Part shown: piece after piece, positions 55,503-64,000 of the stretch | Position numbering within the stretch: position 1 is the first letter of the stretch | Layout: the number at the start of each line of letters is the position of its first letter | DNA from: Flavobacteriales bacterium | GTDB taxonomy: Bacteria > Bacteroidota > Bacteroidia > Flavobacteriales_F > PHOS-HE28 | NCBI GenBank assembly: GCA_016715895.1 | Contig: JADJXH010000003.1 | Span: 1,722,501 to 1,786,500 of the forward strand | Length of the DNA: 64,000 bases | Direction of reading: 5' to 3' | Program-made: the position numbers and the translations under genes | Notes under the pieces: model-generated | Databases searched by the model: none | The model's input: the letters and a program-made list of their open reading frames with translations, nothing else | Told to the model about the DNA's origin: nothing

Positions 55503-56797
55503 CACTCGGCCTCCTGCTTCTTCTTCTTGCTCTTGTCGAAGTTGAACCCGAGCGTGAAGCGCAGCGTGTTGGCCAGCGGGCTGCGCTGCGTGTTGGCGAT
55601 CAGGTAGCTCAGGTCGATCGAGAAGATGCTGTAGCGCACGCCGGCGCCCAGCGTGAAGTACTTGCGGTTGCCCTTGGTGTAGTGCTCCCAGAAGTAGCCG
55701 GCGCGGAAGGCGAACTGCTTGGCGTACCAGTACTCCAGGCCACCGCCCAGGTTGATCTCGCGGAACTCCTCCTTGGTCTTGCTTCCGCTCACCAGCTGGC
55801 CGTTCTGGTCGTACCAGCCCGGCGCATCACCGAAGCTCTGGAACACCCCTTCGGCCACGCCCACGTTGGGGTCCTTGCCGCTGGCGATCACGAACTGGCC
55901 GGTGGTGGGGTCCACCACATAGTTGCCGGCGCTGTCCAGCTCGAAGATCGGCGGGGTGGGCACCAGCAGCTTGTTGGCGTCGAAGTGGAAGCTGATGCTG
56001 TTGTAGTCGTCGATGTCGTAGGTGAAGCGCGGACCGAGACGGAGGTTGATGGGGATGAAGTCCCGCCGGGCCGTCTCGGAGTACGACATCTTGGCGCCGA
56101 TGTTGGAGATGTTGAGGCCGAAGGCGAAGGTGCCCGTGTTGTCGCCCAGTTGCAGGTCGGGCTTCTGGTAGTAGAAGGAGACGTCGGCGGCCACCGACTG
56201 GCCGGCCTTGGTGTTGGCGTTGTTCACGTTGAGGCCGCCGGTGAGGTTGCTGTTGATGTACCGCACGGCGATGCCGCCGCTGAAGAAGTCGCTGAACTGC
56301 TGGGCGAAGGCGATGTCCACGGCGAACTCGGCGGGCTTGAACTCGCGGATGGGGTTGCCGTTCTGGTCGGTGAACTGGATGCTGCCCAGGTCGAAGTAGC
56401 GCAACGAGCCCCCGATGGTGCTCTTCTTGTTGCCCAGCCGGCCGTAACCGGCCACGTACGCCAGGCTCATGTCCGGCACCAGGTTGCGGAGCCAGGGGCT
56501 GAAACTGATGTGGAACTCCCCATCGTTGGGCGCGAAGGCCAGCTTCGAGGGGTTCCAGTGGATCGAGTTGGCGTCCGGGGAGATGGCCACCCCGGCATCG
56601 CCCATGCCGCCCGCCCGGCTGTCCACCGAGATCATCAGGAAGGGCACCGCGGTGGTGATCGTGTTCAGGTCCTGCCCGCAGGGCTGTCCGGTCACCTGGT
56701 TGATGCAGTCCGAACTCACCTGTGCGAGGGACAACAGCGGAAGGATGAGCGCGCCGAGGAGGGGACCGGAGCGGCTCAGGGACAAGGAATGACGCAT
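55502..56797 (-). CDS. porV: T9SS outer membrane protein PorV (LptO)
   Basis: A 431-residue outer-membrane beta-barrel of the FadL-like PorV family. It shuttles cargo from the translocon to the attachment complex and partners PorU. After the signal peptide (LLSLAQVSS), the family block is [32 protein letters not shown] and [11 protein letters not shown]. Barrel strands follow to FTLGFNF. The basic tail ([10 protein letters not shown]) is typical. Start ATG 56797, with a perfect TATATTTG box 29 nt upstream. Next to porU, as in Flavobacterium. Confidence 0.95.
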   Translation of the reverse strand: MRHSLSLSRSGPLLGALILPLLSLAQVSSDCINQVTGQPCGQDLNTITTAVPFLMISVDSRAGGMGDAGVAISPDANSIHWNPSKLAFAPNDGEFHISFSPWLRNLVPDMSLAYVAGYGRLGNKKSTIGGSLRYFDLGSIQFTDQNGNPIREFKPAEFAVDIAFAQQFSDFFSGGIAVRYINSNLTGGLNVNNANTKAGQSVAADVSFYYQKPDLQLGDNTGTFAFGLNISNIGAKMSYSETARRDFIPINLRLGPRFTYDIDDYNSISFHFDANKLLVPTPPIFELDSAGNYVVDPTTGQFVIASGKDPNVGVAEGVFQSFGDAPGWYDQNGQLVSGSKTKEEFREINLGGGLEYWYAKQFAFRAGYFWEHYTKGNRKYFTLGAGVRYSIFSIDLSYLIANTQRSPLANTLRFTLGFNFDKSKKKKQEAE

Positions 56798-56826
56798 CAG
56801 GGTCGGGGTCTGCGGAAAAAGGACGG

Positions 56827-56834
56827 CAAATATA
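56827..56834 (-). promoter_or_regulatory. -7 promoter box of porV
   Basis: TATATTTG on the minus strand, exact TAnnTTTG, 29 nt from ATG 56797. It separates porV transcription from porU, which ends at 56866. Confidence 0.6.
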
Positions 56835-56865
56835 CGCCTCCTCCCCCCTGGATATTGTGTGCCGA

Positions 56866-59800
56866 TCACCTGAGGATCACGAGCTTCTCCAGCTTTTCGG
56901 CCTTGTCGCCCTCGGGGGTCATCACGTTGAGGCGGTACACGTACACCCCGCGGCCCAGCTTGTCACCGTAGTCGTCGCGGCCGTCCCAGGCCAGGGGCTC
57001 GCTGCGGAAGCCCTCGCAGGCCAGCTGCCGGTTGATCGTCTTCACCAGCCGCCCGGCCACGGTGAACACCTGCACCTGAACGTCCAGGGTGGTGCACGGC
57101 CGGTTGTGCTCGAAGAAGAACTGGGTGTTGGTGGTGAAGGGGTTGGGGTAGTTCAGCACGTGCTCCAGGGCCAGTTCGGCACTGGGGGCCACCACGAACT
57201 CGGTGCTGGCCTCGGCGGAGTTGTTGAACACGTCCCAGGCCTTCACCCGCAGGGTGTGCCCCCCCTCGGCCAGGTCATCGAAGCGGTAGCGGGCCGAGCC
57301 GCTGCGGTAGGTGTCCAGATCGGCCTCGTACTGGTCGTTCAGCACGATGGCCTGGTCGGTGTTCTCGTCCAGCACCGCCACCAGGTCGTGGCCGATGCTG
57401 CTGCCCATGGTATTGATCCCATTGGCATCATAGAGCTTCACCAGCAGCAGCGGGTCCTCGTTGGTGATGCCGCCGCGCACGAAGCGGTCGTCGTTCATGA
57501 ACACCTGGACCGTGGGACCGTCCTCATCCGGGGCGACGTTCGTGGCGGTGCCGCCGACCAGCGCATCGTTCGTGGCACCACAGCCGTTGGTCTCCAGGTT
57601 CTCCACATAGCAGCTGATGCGGCCAGGGCCCACCAGGTAGTTGATGTCCTGCGGCACTACGAAGGTGAAGCTGAACAGCCCACCGCTCACCGTGGCCATG
57701 CCGCGGTAGATGATGTTCTTGCGCAGGCTGAAGGGGAACGGGGAGCCACCGTCATTGGCCAGCGTCTGCTGCTGCACGCGCTTGTCGAACACCGTGGGGA
57801 TCACCAGGCCGTTGAGCCCGGTGAGCAGGTTGCCGCCCGCATCCACCACCTCTCCTGTGATCCTCACGGTGGCCAGCGCGTTCATCGTATCAACCGGGTT
57901 ACCGAGCGTGTCCGTGATGGCGGTGATGCGCACCTCGTGGCGTGGCATGGCCAGCCGCATGCTGGGGTCGCCGAGCAGGGAGAAGTTGCGATGGTTCACC
58001 TGCGAGGGCTGGGCGGTGGTGATGTCCACCTTGGTGCGGCGGAACACATCGCCCAGCGCGGCCGGCCGGCCCTGCTCGTCGACACGCTCGAACACGTGGT
58101 CGTAGAAGTCCTGGGACAGGGCGTAGTTCTGGTTGCTGTAGGCGATGCGGGTGGTGGTCATCAGCCCGATGCCGCCCCCGTTGGGGTTCAGCAGCACATA
58201 CTCACCGGCCGAGGTCCGCGCGGGGTCGTCCCACCGGCTGAACTCACAGGTTGCCGTCATGAACAGCGGCAACCGGTCCAGGTTGCTCCAGCCCAGAATG
58301 GTGGAGTTGTCCAGAAAACGCTCGTGCGCCCAGCCCACCTCGCCGCCATGGCCCACGTAGTTCACCAGCAGCGCGCCGCGCTGCACGCCGTCACGCAGAT
58401 CGGCCTGGGCCTCGGGGTAGCGCTCGCCACCGGGTGTGCTCGTCTGCTGGTAGGCGTCCAGGTACACCTTGTTGACGTTGTAGCACGGGAACTCGTTCTC
58501 CACGGCGGTGGCCAGGGCATCGCTCTGGCTCATGTGGATGGTGCTTTCAAAGACGTCGCCTTCCTGGTCGTCGCTGGCGAAGAGGAGCCAGGTGCGCCAG
58601 TCGTTGATGCCACCATCACTGCCCACGGCGCACTGGGCCTCGGTGCCGTTCATCAGCTGCAGCCTGTCATAGTTCAGGATCTTGGACGCCATCTCCTGGG
58701 CCTGGGAGATGGAGCTCACCGGGATGCGGCCCACGCCGATGTCCACCAGATCGCCCTGGTACTCCCCTTCATCATTGTCCAGCAGTCCGAAGTAGTCATC
58801 CGAGCAGTAGCTGAGGCTGGCATGCCAGGAATTGGCGGTCTGATAGCTCGGCAGGAAGCTCTGGTTGCTGAGCGCCCGGTTAAGGTTGTTGTAGGAGCCG
58901 TCGCCATACAGCAGCAGGTAGCGGGGCATCAACGCGGGGTCCGTTCCCGCCTTGTCGTACAGCATCTTCATGTAGCGCTTGATGGCCGTGGCATCGCGCA
59001 TGCCGGAGGAGAACTCGTTGTACACCTCCTGCGGGCTCACCAGGACCACGGTGAGGCCTTCGCTGACACGGCGGTCGGCGATCTGCTGCGCCGCGGCCCG
59101 GAAGGCGTCGGGCACCACGATCACCAGGTCGGTCGGCAGGGCGGTCGCGTGCAGGTCCTGGTTGGGGACCTTCCCCGCCGGCGTGGGGGTCAGCAGGCCC
59201 GTGCTCCGAAAAGCCGCGAACTGGCGCAGGCTGTCGGTGCGCAGCCGGAACAGCTTCTGGGTGCCGTTGTCGGTCACCGGCACCTGCATGACAGCGGCGG
59301 GGTCGGTGATGTCCCAGATAGTGAGGGGCCCGGAGGCCTGGTCCAGCACGAAGTCCGTCACCTCGCCCGCCCCCACGCTGGTGAGGTCGCGGAAGAGCAT
59401 CTGGTTGCCCACCAGCTTGAGGTCCCTGCGCGCGTTCAGCTCCAGGAAGTTCATCCACCCGATGGAGGATGCGGGGTTGTGCTTGATGAAGGTGACCGTG
59501 AAGGGCAGGTTATTGCCCGAGGCGTTGAAGCAGAAGGTGTGTCGCGTGGATTTGGCCTGCTCCCCGGTGTAGCCGTTGGGCACGCCCTGCACGGACACGG
59601 TGGAGTCCAGGGCGGCGCCGGAGGTCACCCGCCAGCTGCTCGCGTTCCCCGTGCCCACCGTGCGCGACAGCACGTCCATCACCAGGCAGGCCGGGTCCTG
59701 CGGGCGGAGGAAGGGCACACCGAAGTTGTACGAGTAGGTCGTGGTGAGGTCATAGACATCTCCATAGAGCTCACGCCCTGACTTGAGCAGGGTCACCGCA

Positions 59801-60855
59801 TCCACCTCGAGGAACTGCCGGTCGTCGAACGAGGTGCTGGTGCGGGTGGCGGGATCAAGCACCTCCGGGAGGGTGCCCACACGCAGGGCGGGTTCCACCC
59901 CGATGCCCACGAAGTACGAAGCGGAGTCGGAGAACACATGCTTGGTATGCCGGAAGCGGCCGGTGCCGCCATCCAGGGTCCAACGGTGCGGACCGGTGGC
60001 GTAGAAGACGAGGCGGTCGCCGGGGCCGAAGGTGCCATCCCCACCATCCTCCATGACCACCGCGTTGGGCACCAGGTCCGTCCCCGGCAGTTGGTCGTTC
60101 TCGAAGGGCAGCATGCCGTGGTGGCGGCCGTACAGGTTCACTTGGTCGCTGGGCACCGTTCCGGCCAGGCCCATGTCCTCCAGCTGCTCATACGTCAGTG
60201 CGTACACGCCGTCCTGCGTCAACTGCACGCGATACCATTCGCCCGAGGCCAGTCGGGAGGTGGGCGGATAGCTCTTGGGCTGGACGAGGGGTCCTCCGCC
60301 CCGACCTTCCACGATGGACAGGGTGTACGAGGTCAATCGCTCCCATTGTCCGGTACCGCTGTTCTTCCTATAAGGATAGATGTCCACCAGCGCCATGGGC
60401 TGCTTGCGCTGGGTCGCCAGGCGGGTCACCACAAGAGGTTGTGTCCACGCCGCATCCAATCCGGGCTGGCCTTCCACCTCCTCCCGGATCATCGGGATGT
60501 AGGTGGTGTTGGTGAGGTGGGCGGAAAAGGAGGTCGTGCCGCTCCCCAAGGGGCGCACCTCATGATGGAAGGGGAGGTCCTGCCGGGCCGGGTCCAGGTG
60601 CATGGCCCGCGGGGCGGTCGCAGGGGTCCCGCGCTCGGTCACGACCCGCTCGTCGTTCCGGGTGTTCTGCACGCTGCGCGTGGGCTGCGTGGGGGGAACG
60701 GCACCCACCGTCGGGTTGGTCCGGCCCGGTGCCGGAGCCGTCCGTGTGGGTCCTGTGGGGACGGACCGTTGAGGGGGGGCGGTCCGCTCCTGTGCGGTGG
60801 CGGCCACGCCGGTGAACAGGAGGATGGCGAGGGGGAGGTGCAGGGACCGGATCAT
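56866..60855 (-). CDS. porU: T9SS C-terminal signal peptidase (sortase) PorU
   Basis: A 1,329-residue gingipain-like (C25) peptidase that removes T9SS sorting domains and attaches cargo to A-LPS at the cell surface. The catalytic His is at about 836 (LVNYVGHGGEVGW) and Cys at about 870 (MTATCEFSRWDDP). The peptidase domain is preceded by DLVIVVPDAFRAAAQ and LLLYGDGSYNN. The N-terminal region includes a signal peptide and a Pro/Thr-rich stretch (residues about 25-65). The end carries its own sorting-type domain (YPNPFTTNTQFFFEHNRP, GRGVYVYRLNV). Length agrees with flavobacterial PorU. Confidence 0.96.
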   Translation of the reverse strand: MIRSLHLPLAILLFTGVAATAQERTAPPQRSVPTGPTRTAPAPGRTNPTVGAVPPTQPTRSVQNTRNDERVVTERGTPATAPRAMHLDPARQDLPFHHEVRPLGSGTTSFSAHLTNTTYIPMIREEVEGQPGLDAAWTQPLVVTRLATQRKQPMALVDIYPYRKNSGTGQWERLTSYTLSIVEGRGGGPLVQPKSYPPTSRLASGEWYRVQLTQDGVYALTYEQLEDMGLAGTVPSDQVNLYGRHHGMLPFENDQLPGTDLVPNAVVMEDGGDGTFGPGDRLVFYATGPHRWTLDGGTGRFRHTKHVFSDSASYFVGIGVEPALRVGTLPEVLDPATRTSTSFDDRQFLEVDAVTLLKSGRELYGDVYDLTTTYSYNFGVPFLRPQDPACLVMDVLSRTVGTGNASSWRVTSGAALDSTVSVQGVPNGYTGEQAKSTRHTFCFNASGNNLPFTVTFIKHNPASSIGWMNFLELNARRDLKLVGNQMLFRDLTSVGAGEVTDFVLDQASGPLTIWDITDPAAVMQVPVTDNGTQKLFRLRTDSLRQFAAFRSTGLLTPTPAGKVPNQDLHATALPTDLVIVVPDAFRAAAQQIADRRVSEGLTVVLVSPQEVYNEFSSGMRDATAIKRYMKMLYDKAGTDPALMPRYLLLYGDGSYNNLNRALSNQSFLPSYQTANSWHASLSYCSDDYFGLLDNDEGEYQGDLVDIGVGRIPVSSISQAQEMASKILNYDRLQLMNGTEAQCAVGSDGGINDWRTWLLFASDDQEGDVFESTIHMSQSDALATAVENEFPCYNVNKVYLDAYQQTSTPGGERYPEAQADLRDGVQRGALLVNYVGHGGEVGWAHERFLDNSTILGWSNLDRLPLFMTATCEFSRWDDPARTSAGEYVLLNPNGGGIGLMTTTRIAYSNQNYALSQDFYDHVFERVDEQGRPAALGDVFRRTKVDITTAQPSQVNHRNFSLLGDPSMRLAMPRHEVRITAITDTLGNPVDTMNALATVRITGEVVDAGGNLLTGLNGLVIPTVFDKRVQQQTLANDGGSPFPFSLRKNIIYRGMATVSGGLFSFTFVVPQDINYLVGPGRISCYVENLETNGCGATNDALVGGTATNVAPDEDGPTVQVFMNDDRFVRGGITNEDPLLLVKLYDANGINTMGSSIGHDLVAVLDENTDQAIVLNDQYEADLDTYRSGSARYRFDDLAEGGHTLRVKAWDVFNNSAEASTEFVVAPSAELALEHVLNYPNPFTTNTQFFFEHNRPCTTLDVQVQVFTVAGRLVKTINRQLACEGFRSEPLAWDGRDDYGDKLGRGVYVYRLNVMTPEGDKAEKLEKLVILR

Positions 60856-60889
60856 GAACAGTGATCAACAGGTTTTCAACAGGAATGAC

Positions 60890-60897
60890 CGAAAGTA
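60890..60897 (-). promoter_or_regulatory. -7 promoter box of porU
   Basis: TACTTTCG on the minus strand, 34 nt upstream of the porU ATG, in the divergent region shared with the porP-like gene. Confidence 0.45.
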
Positions 60898-60994
60898 CTA
60901 CCTTCGGCCGGTGCGTTGCGGAGCACCCGCTTCAACGGGGCCTGGTCGGGATCATTGCGGACCGGGGCGGGGAACCGCAATGCGATCGGGTACG

Positions 60995-61002
60995 TATACT
61001 TG
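60995..61002 (+). promoter_or_regulatory. -7 promoter box of the porP-like gene
   Basis: TATACTTG, one mismatch to TAnnTTTG, 21 nt before ATG 61024. A second box, TACCTTCG at 60899-60906, is also present on this strand. Confidence 0.45.
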
Positions 61003-61023
61003 GCGTTCGCAGCAGAGCTACGG

Positions 61024-62013
61024 ATGATGGGAAGCGTGATCAGGGGCAAGATGCGTCGTGCGGCCATGGTGCTGGCGGGATGCGTGGCATTCATGGGAAC
61101 AACGCAGGCGCAGGACCCGCAGTTCACCCAGTTCTACGCCAATCCGCTCTACCTCAACCCGGCCTTCGCCGGCACGGCACGCTGCCCGCGGGTGGTGCTC
61201 AACTACCGCAATCAGTGGCCGGCCCTCACAGGCACCTTCGTCACCACCAGTGCGAGCTATGATCAACATGTGGATGCCATCCTTGGAGGGCTGGGGGTGC
61301 TGGTGACCCATGACCAGGCCGGCAAGGGCACGTTGAACACCACCACGGCCAGCGCGATCTACAGCTATCAGCTGGCCATCAACCGGAAGTTCAGCATGAA
61401 GTTCGGGGCCCAGGCCACCTACTTCCAGAAGTCGCTGGACTGGAGCAAGCTCACCTTCGGTGACCAGATCGACCCACGCCGCGGCTTCATTTACACCACC
61501 AACGATGTGCCCCGCGGCGGCTCGGTGGGCAATGCCGACTTCTCCGCTGGCGTTCTAGGCTACAGCGACATCTTCTTCGTGGGCATTGCCGTGCATCACC
61601 TCAGCGAACCGAACGAATCGCTCATCGTAGGCACTTCGCGCCTGCCGCGCAAGTACACCGCGCATGCCGGTGCGGCCATCCCCATTGGCATGAAGGGCAA
61701 GTATGGCGAGGCCAGGACGCGCATCTCCCCGAACATCCTCTTCCAGCAGCAGGCCCAGTTCCGCCAGTTGAACCTGGGCTTGTACGTGGACCACGGCCCC
61801 ATCACCGCCGGCATCTGGTACCGCACGCGCGACGCCTTCATCGCCTTGATCGGATTCCACACCGAACGCTTCAAGTTCGGGTACAGCTACGACGTCACCA
61901 CCTCCAAGCTCACCACGGCCACGGCCGGTTCGCACGAGGTCAGCGTCCAGCTCCAGTTCAACTGCAAGCCCAAGAAACGCCGCTTCCGCGTGGTCGCCTG
62001 CCCCACGTTCTGA
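61024..62013 (+). CDS. PorP/SprF family T9SS outer membrane protein
   Basis: A 329-residue exported barrel protein. The PorP/SprF family opens with QDPQFTQFYANPLYLNPAFAGT, seen here right after the signal peptide (GTTQAQ). Barrel repeats include ILGGLGVLVTHDQAG, GAQATYFQKSLDWS, and the end FKFGYSYDVTTSKL. Members associate with T9SS cargo such as SprB or with the PorKLMN core; its placement before gldJ supports a gliding/T9SS role. The start is ATG 61024; ATG 61027 or 61051 would also keep the signal peptide. Confidence 0.9.
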   Translation: MMGSVIRGKMRRAAMVLAGCVAFMGTTQAQDPQFTQFYANPLYLNPAFAGTARCPRVVLNYRNQWPALTGTFVTTSASYDQHVDAILGGLGVLVTHDQAGKGTLNTTTASAIYSYQLAINRKFSMKFGAQATYFQKSLDWSKLTFGDQIDPRRGFIYTTNDVPRGGSVGNADFSAGVLGYSDIFFVGIAVHHLSEPNESLIVGTSRLPRKYTAHAGAAIPIGMKGKYGEARTRISPNILFQQQAQFRQLNLGLYVDHGPITAGIWYRTRDAFIALIGFHTERFKFGYSYDVTTSKLTTATAGSHEVSVQLQFNCKPKKRRFRVVACPTF

Positions 62014-62040
62014 GCTGCGCCACCAACACACCCCTGCACC

Positions 62041-63795
62041 ATGGACCGCGTTTGGAAGACCGCCCTCCTGGCCGCCCCCGTCGCCCTCCTCTCCTCGTGC
62101 CAGTTCGAGAAGAGCGGTGCCACCGGCTGGAACTACAACGACTCCAAGAACGGAGGCTTTGAGAAGGCCCCCTTCGAGGACCAGGAGAACGGCCCGGGCC
62201 TCATCCTCGTCGAGGGTGGCCAGTTCACCATGGGCCGCGTCACCGATGACCTGCTCCATGAGTGGAACCATATCCCCCGCACCGTCACCGTCTCGTCCTT
62301 CTATATGGACGAGGTGGAGGTGACCAACTTCTACTGGCTGGAGTACCTCTACTGGTTGGAGCGGGTGTTCGCCGCGGACTACCCCGAGATCTACAAGAAG
62401 GCCCTGCCCGACACCCTGGTGTGGCGCAGCAAACTGGCCTTCAATGAGCCCTACACCGAGTACTACCTGCGCCACCCCGCCTACCGCGACTACCCCGTGG
62501 TGGGCGTCAACTGGCTGCAGGCCAACGACTATTGCGCCTGGCGGACGGACCGCGTGAACGAGATCATCCTCATCCGCGAGGGCCTCTTCGAGCACTACCC
62601 CAATCAGATCAACGAGGACCACTTCACCACCGACGCCTACCTCGCCGGTCAGTACGAGAGCGGCAAGAAGGTGGACGGGGTGCAGGACTTCAACCCCAAC
62701 CGCGACACGCGCAACATCCGCATGGAGGACGGCATCCTGCTGCCCCGCTACCGCCTGCCGACCGAGGCCGAGTGGGAGTTCGCCGCCTTCGGACTGGTGG
62801 GCAACACGGTGGACGAGCGGATCATCGAGCGCCGCATCTATCCGTGGAACGGCCACTGGGTGCGCTACGACAGCCGCAAGAAGGGCGGCGCGTTCTACGG
62901 CGATTTCCGCGGCAACTTCATGCGCGGCAAAGGCGACTACATGGGCGTGGCCGGCAGCCTGAACGACAACGCCGACATCACCGCACCGGTGTTCAGCTAC
63001 TGGCCCAACGACTACGGCCTCTACAACATGGCCGGCAACGTCAGCGAGTGGGTGATGGACGTGTACCGTCCGCTGAGCCCCGAGGACAAGGACGACTTCC
63101 GCCCCTTCCGCGGCAGCGTGTTCAAGACCAAGGTGCTCAACAGCGACGGTGCCGTGCAGGACAAGCACGACCTGGTGGTGTACGATGTGGACGGCATCAA
63201 GTACTTCCTCACCGAGTTCCAGAAGGAGATGCAGCGCAAGGCCACTCCGGAGGAGGCCAAGCTCATCGACGACCTCCTGGCCGCCATCGACCAGGCCATC
63301 GAGTTCAACAATACCCGCAAGAGCGATGCAGCGATGCAGCGCGTGCAGGACATGGTGGACATGATCAAGGGTCAGGACCTGGAGATCAGCCCCAAGCTGC
63401 TGAGCGGCATCAGCGACTACCAGGCCGACCAGCCCGGCGACATCCGCATGCGCAACGTCACCGTGGAGGAGAACATCGACCGTCGCAACTACCGCCAGAG
63501 CGACAACATCGATTACCGCGACGGCGACATCGAGAGCAGCATCTACTACGAGAACCCCGACTTCGAGGGCAACGCCATGTATGACTGGGGCAAGACCACT
63601 CTGGTGAACGATCGCGCCCGGGTGTTCAAGGGCGCCAGCTGGGCCGATCGCATCTACTGGGCCGGCCCATCCACACGCCGCTTCCTGGATGAACGCCAGA
63701 GCACGGCCACCATCGGATTCCGCTGCGCCATGACCCGTGTGGGCAGCCCCGTGGGCCTTGGCGAGGACAAGCGCCGCAAGAACATCAAGCGCTGA
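62041..63795 (+). CDS. gldJ: Gliding motility lipoprotein GldJ
   Basis: A 584-residue lipoprotein (lipobox LLSSC, Cys at about 20) with the formylglycine-generating-enzyme-like fold of GldJ/GldK. Family blocks are LVEGGQFTMGRVT, LPTEAEWEFAAFG, YNMAGNVSEWVMDV and IGFRCAM. I call GldJ and not GldK because the long insert with NYRQSDNIDYRDGD is GldJ-like, the gene is next to porU/porV, and murF (not gldL) follows. GldJ is needed for gliding and stabilises GldK in Flavobacterium. Confidence 0.9.
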   Translation: MDRVWKTALLAAPVALLSSCQFEKSGATGWNYNDSKNGGFEKAPFEDQENGPGLILVEGGQFTMGRVTDDLLHEWNHIPRTVTVSSFYMDEVEVTNFYWLEYLYWLERVFAADYPEIYKKALPDTLVWRSKLAFNEPYTEYYLRHPAYRDYPVVGVNWLQANDYCAWRTDRVNEIILIREGLFEHYPNQINEDHFTTDAYLAGQYESGKKVDGVQDFNPNRDTRNIRMEDGILLPRYRLPTEAEWEFAAFGLVGNTVDERIIERRIYPWNGHWVRYDSRKKGGAFYGDFRGNFMRGKGDYMGVAGSLNDNADITAPVFSYWPNDYGLYNMAGNVSEWVMDVYRPLSPEDKDDFRPFRGSVFKTKVLNSDGAVQDKHDLVVYDVDGIKYFLTEFQKEMQRKATPEEAKLIDDLLAAIDQAIEFNNTRKSDAAMQRVQDMVDMIKGQDLEISPKLLSGISDYQADQPGDIRMRNVTVEENIDRRNYRQSDNIDYRDGDIESSIYYENPDFEGNAMYDWGKTTLVNDRARVFKGASWADRIYWAGPSTRRFLDERQSTATIGFRCAMTRVGSPVGLGEDKRRKNIKR

Positions 63796-63808
63796 GGAGC
63801 CGCACCGC

Positions 63809-63816
63809 TACCTTGG
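63809..63816 (+). promoter_or_regulatory. Putative -7 box before murF
   Basis: TACCTTGG, overlapping the left arm of the gldJ terminator hairpin by one base and lying 33 nt before ATG 63850. Confidence 0.35.
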
Positions 63817-63840
63817 GACCCCGGCCAACAGCCGGGGTCC
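63816..63840 (+). terminator. Terminator hairpin after gldJ
   Basis: A perfect 10-bp stem GGACCCCGGC / GCCGGGGTCC with a CAACA loop, 20 bp past the gldJ stop and followed by TTCGTTT. Confidence 0.7.
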
Positions 63841-63849
63841 TTCGTTTCC

Positions 63850-64000
63850 ATGACCTCCATCGCCCAGCTCCACGAGGCCTTTCTGCGCTGCACCGGTGTG
63901 TGCACGGACACGCGCGCGCTGGCACCCGGCAGCCTTTTCGTGGCCCTCAGGGGACCCAGCTTCAAGGCCAACGCCTTCGCCGCGCAGGCCCTCGCCGGAG
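63850..64000 (+). CDS. murF: UDP-N-acetylmuramoyl-tripeptide--D-alanyl-D-alanine ligase (start only)
   Basis: The first 50 residues of MurF are visible before the window ends: MTSIAQLHEAFLRC, then CTDTRALAPGSLFVALRGPSF, the N-terminal Mur-ligase signature in which DTR and GSLFVAL are strongly conserved. MurF adds D-Ala-D-Ala in peptidoglycan precursor synthesis. Its place after gldJ is familiar from Flavobacteriales. Confidence 0.85.
   Translation, partial: MTSIAQLHEAFLRCTGVCTDTRALAPGSLFVALRGPSFKANAFAAQALAG

Noticed and set aside
56857..59781. 974-codon plus-strand frame antisense to porU
   Set aside because: It is a compositional shadow of porU with no motif and no start context. The same applies to long antisense frames over hutU (27017-29371), recG (45816-47870) and pheT (42236-43321).
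62041..63795. Assignment as GldK (PorK)
   Set aside because: The following gene is murF, not gldL. porU and porV are adjacent, and the NYRQSDNIDYRDGD insert is GldJ-like.

Overview
The window is a gene-dense, GC-rich stretch of a Bacteroidota chromosome, most like a high-GC member of the Flavobacteriales. This rests on its type IX secretion (T9SS) and gliding genes (porX, porU, porV, a porP/sprF-family gene, gldJ), at least six to eight secreted proteins with T9SS C-terminal sorting domains, an lpxC-fabZ fusion, the porX-tsaE-ald order, and many copies of a Bacteroidota-type -7 promoter box (TAnnTTTG), often in a TAnCTTCG form. No rRNA, tRNA or CRISPR was seen. The organism's name is inference.

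Layout. 1-4.7 kb (minus strand): lipid A genes lpxD, lpxC/fabZ and lpxA, then a truncated ABC ATPase, with a DUF2911 gene upstream. 4.8-8 kb: a short-chain dehydrogenase diverging from a large leucine-rich T9SS cargo gene. 8-12.5 kb: an HD phosphohydrolase divergent from porX-tsaE-ald. 12.5-16 kb: a four-helix-bundle gene between inverted repeat elements, small membrane proteins, a possible caspase-fold protein and a T9SS cargo. 16-25.5 kb: a glycosyltransferase and RNase HII, a membrane-anchored propeller-like protein, a TrkH/TrkA potassium system, a truncated hemoglobin, a 0.7-kb insertion with duplicated ends, and a glucosaminidase/LysM protein. 25.5-31 kb: DUF5522, a T9SS cargo, urocanate hydratase, inorganic pyrophosphatase and a G8-like surface protein. 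31-37 kb: a frameshifted IS110-type element, then three tandem Cys-rich PKD cargo paralogs. 37-43 kb: an ECF sigma factor with its membrane/beta-barrel partner, a second G8-like protein and pheT. 43-50.5 kb: sterol desaturase family, GNAT, YhhN, recG, CHAD, a methyltransferase, a decayed segment and a lipoprotein. 50.5-64 kb: pdhC, pdhA and cdd; the VTC/DUF4956 polyphosphate pair; ispF, porV and porU; divergent porP-like and gldJ; start of murF.

How the genes fit together. The right end (porU, porV, porP-like, gldJ) supplies part of the T9SS and gliding machinery. porX at 9.3 kb is its probable regulator. The cargo genes scattered across the window are its likely clients. The lpx genes supply lipid A for the outer membrane and, by family knowledge, the A-LPS to which PorU attaches cargo.

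Least explained structures: (i) a composite repeat of degenerate CATG octamers plus a hairpin, found at four intergenic sites; (ii) the 681-bp insertion whose ends duplicate the 3' ends of both flanking genes; (iii) a set of genes whose -7 box sits 3-6 nt before the start codon, predicting leaderless mRNAs; (iv) the frameshifted IS110 element with a possible structured RNA upstream.
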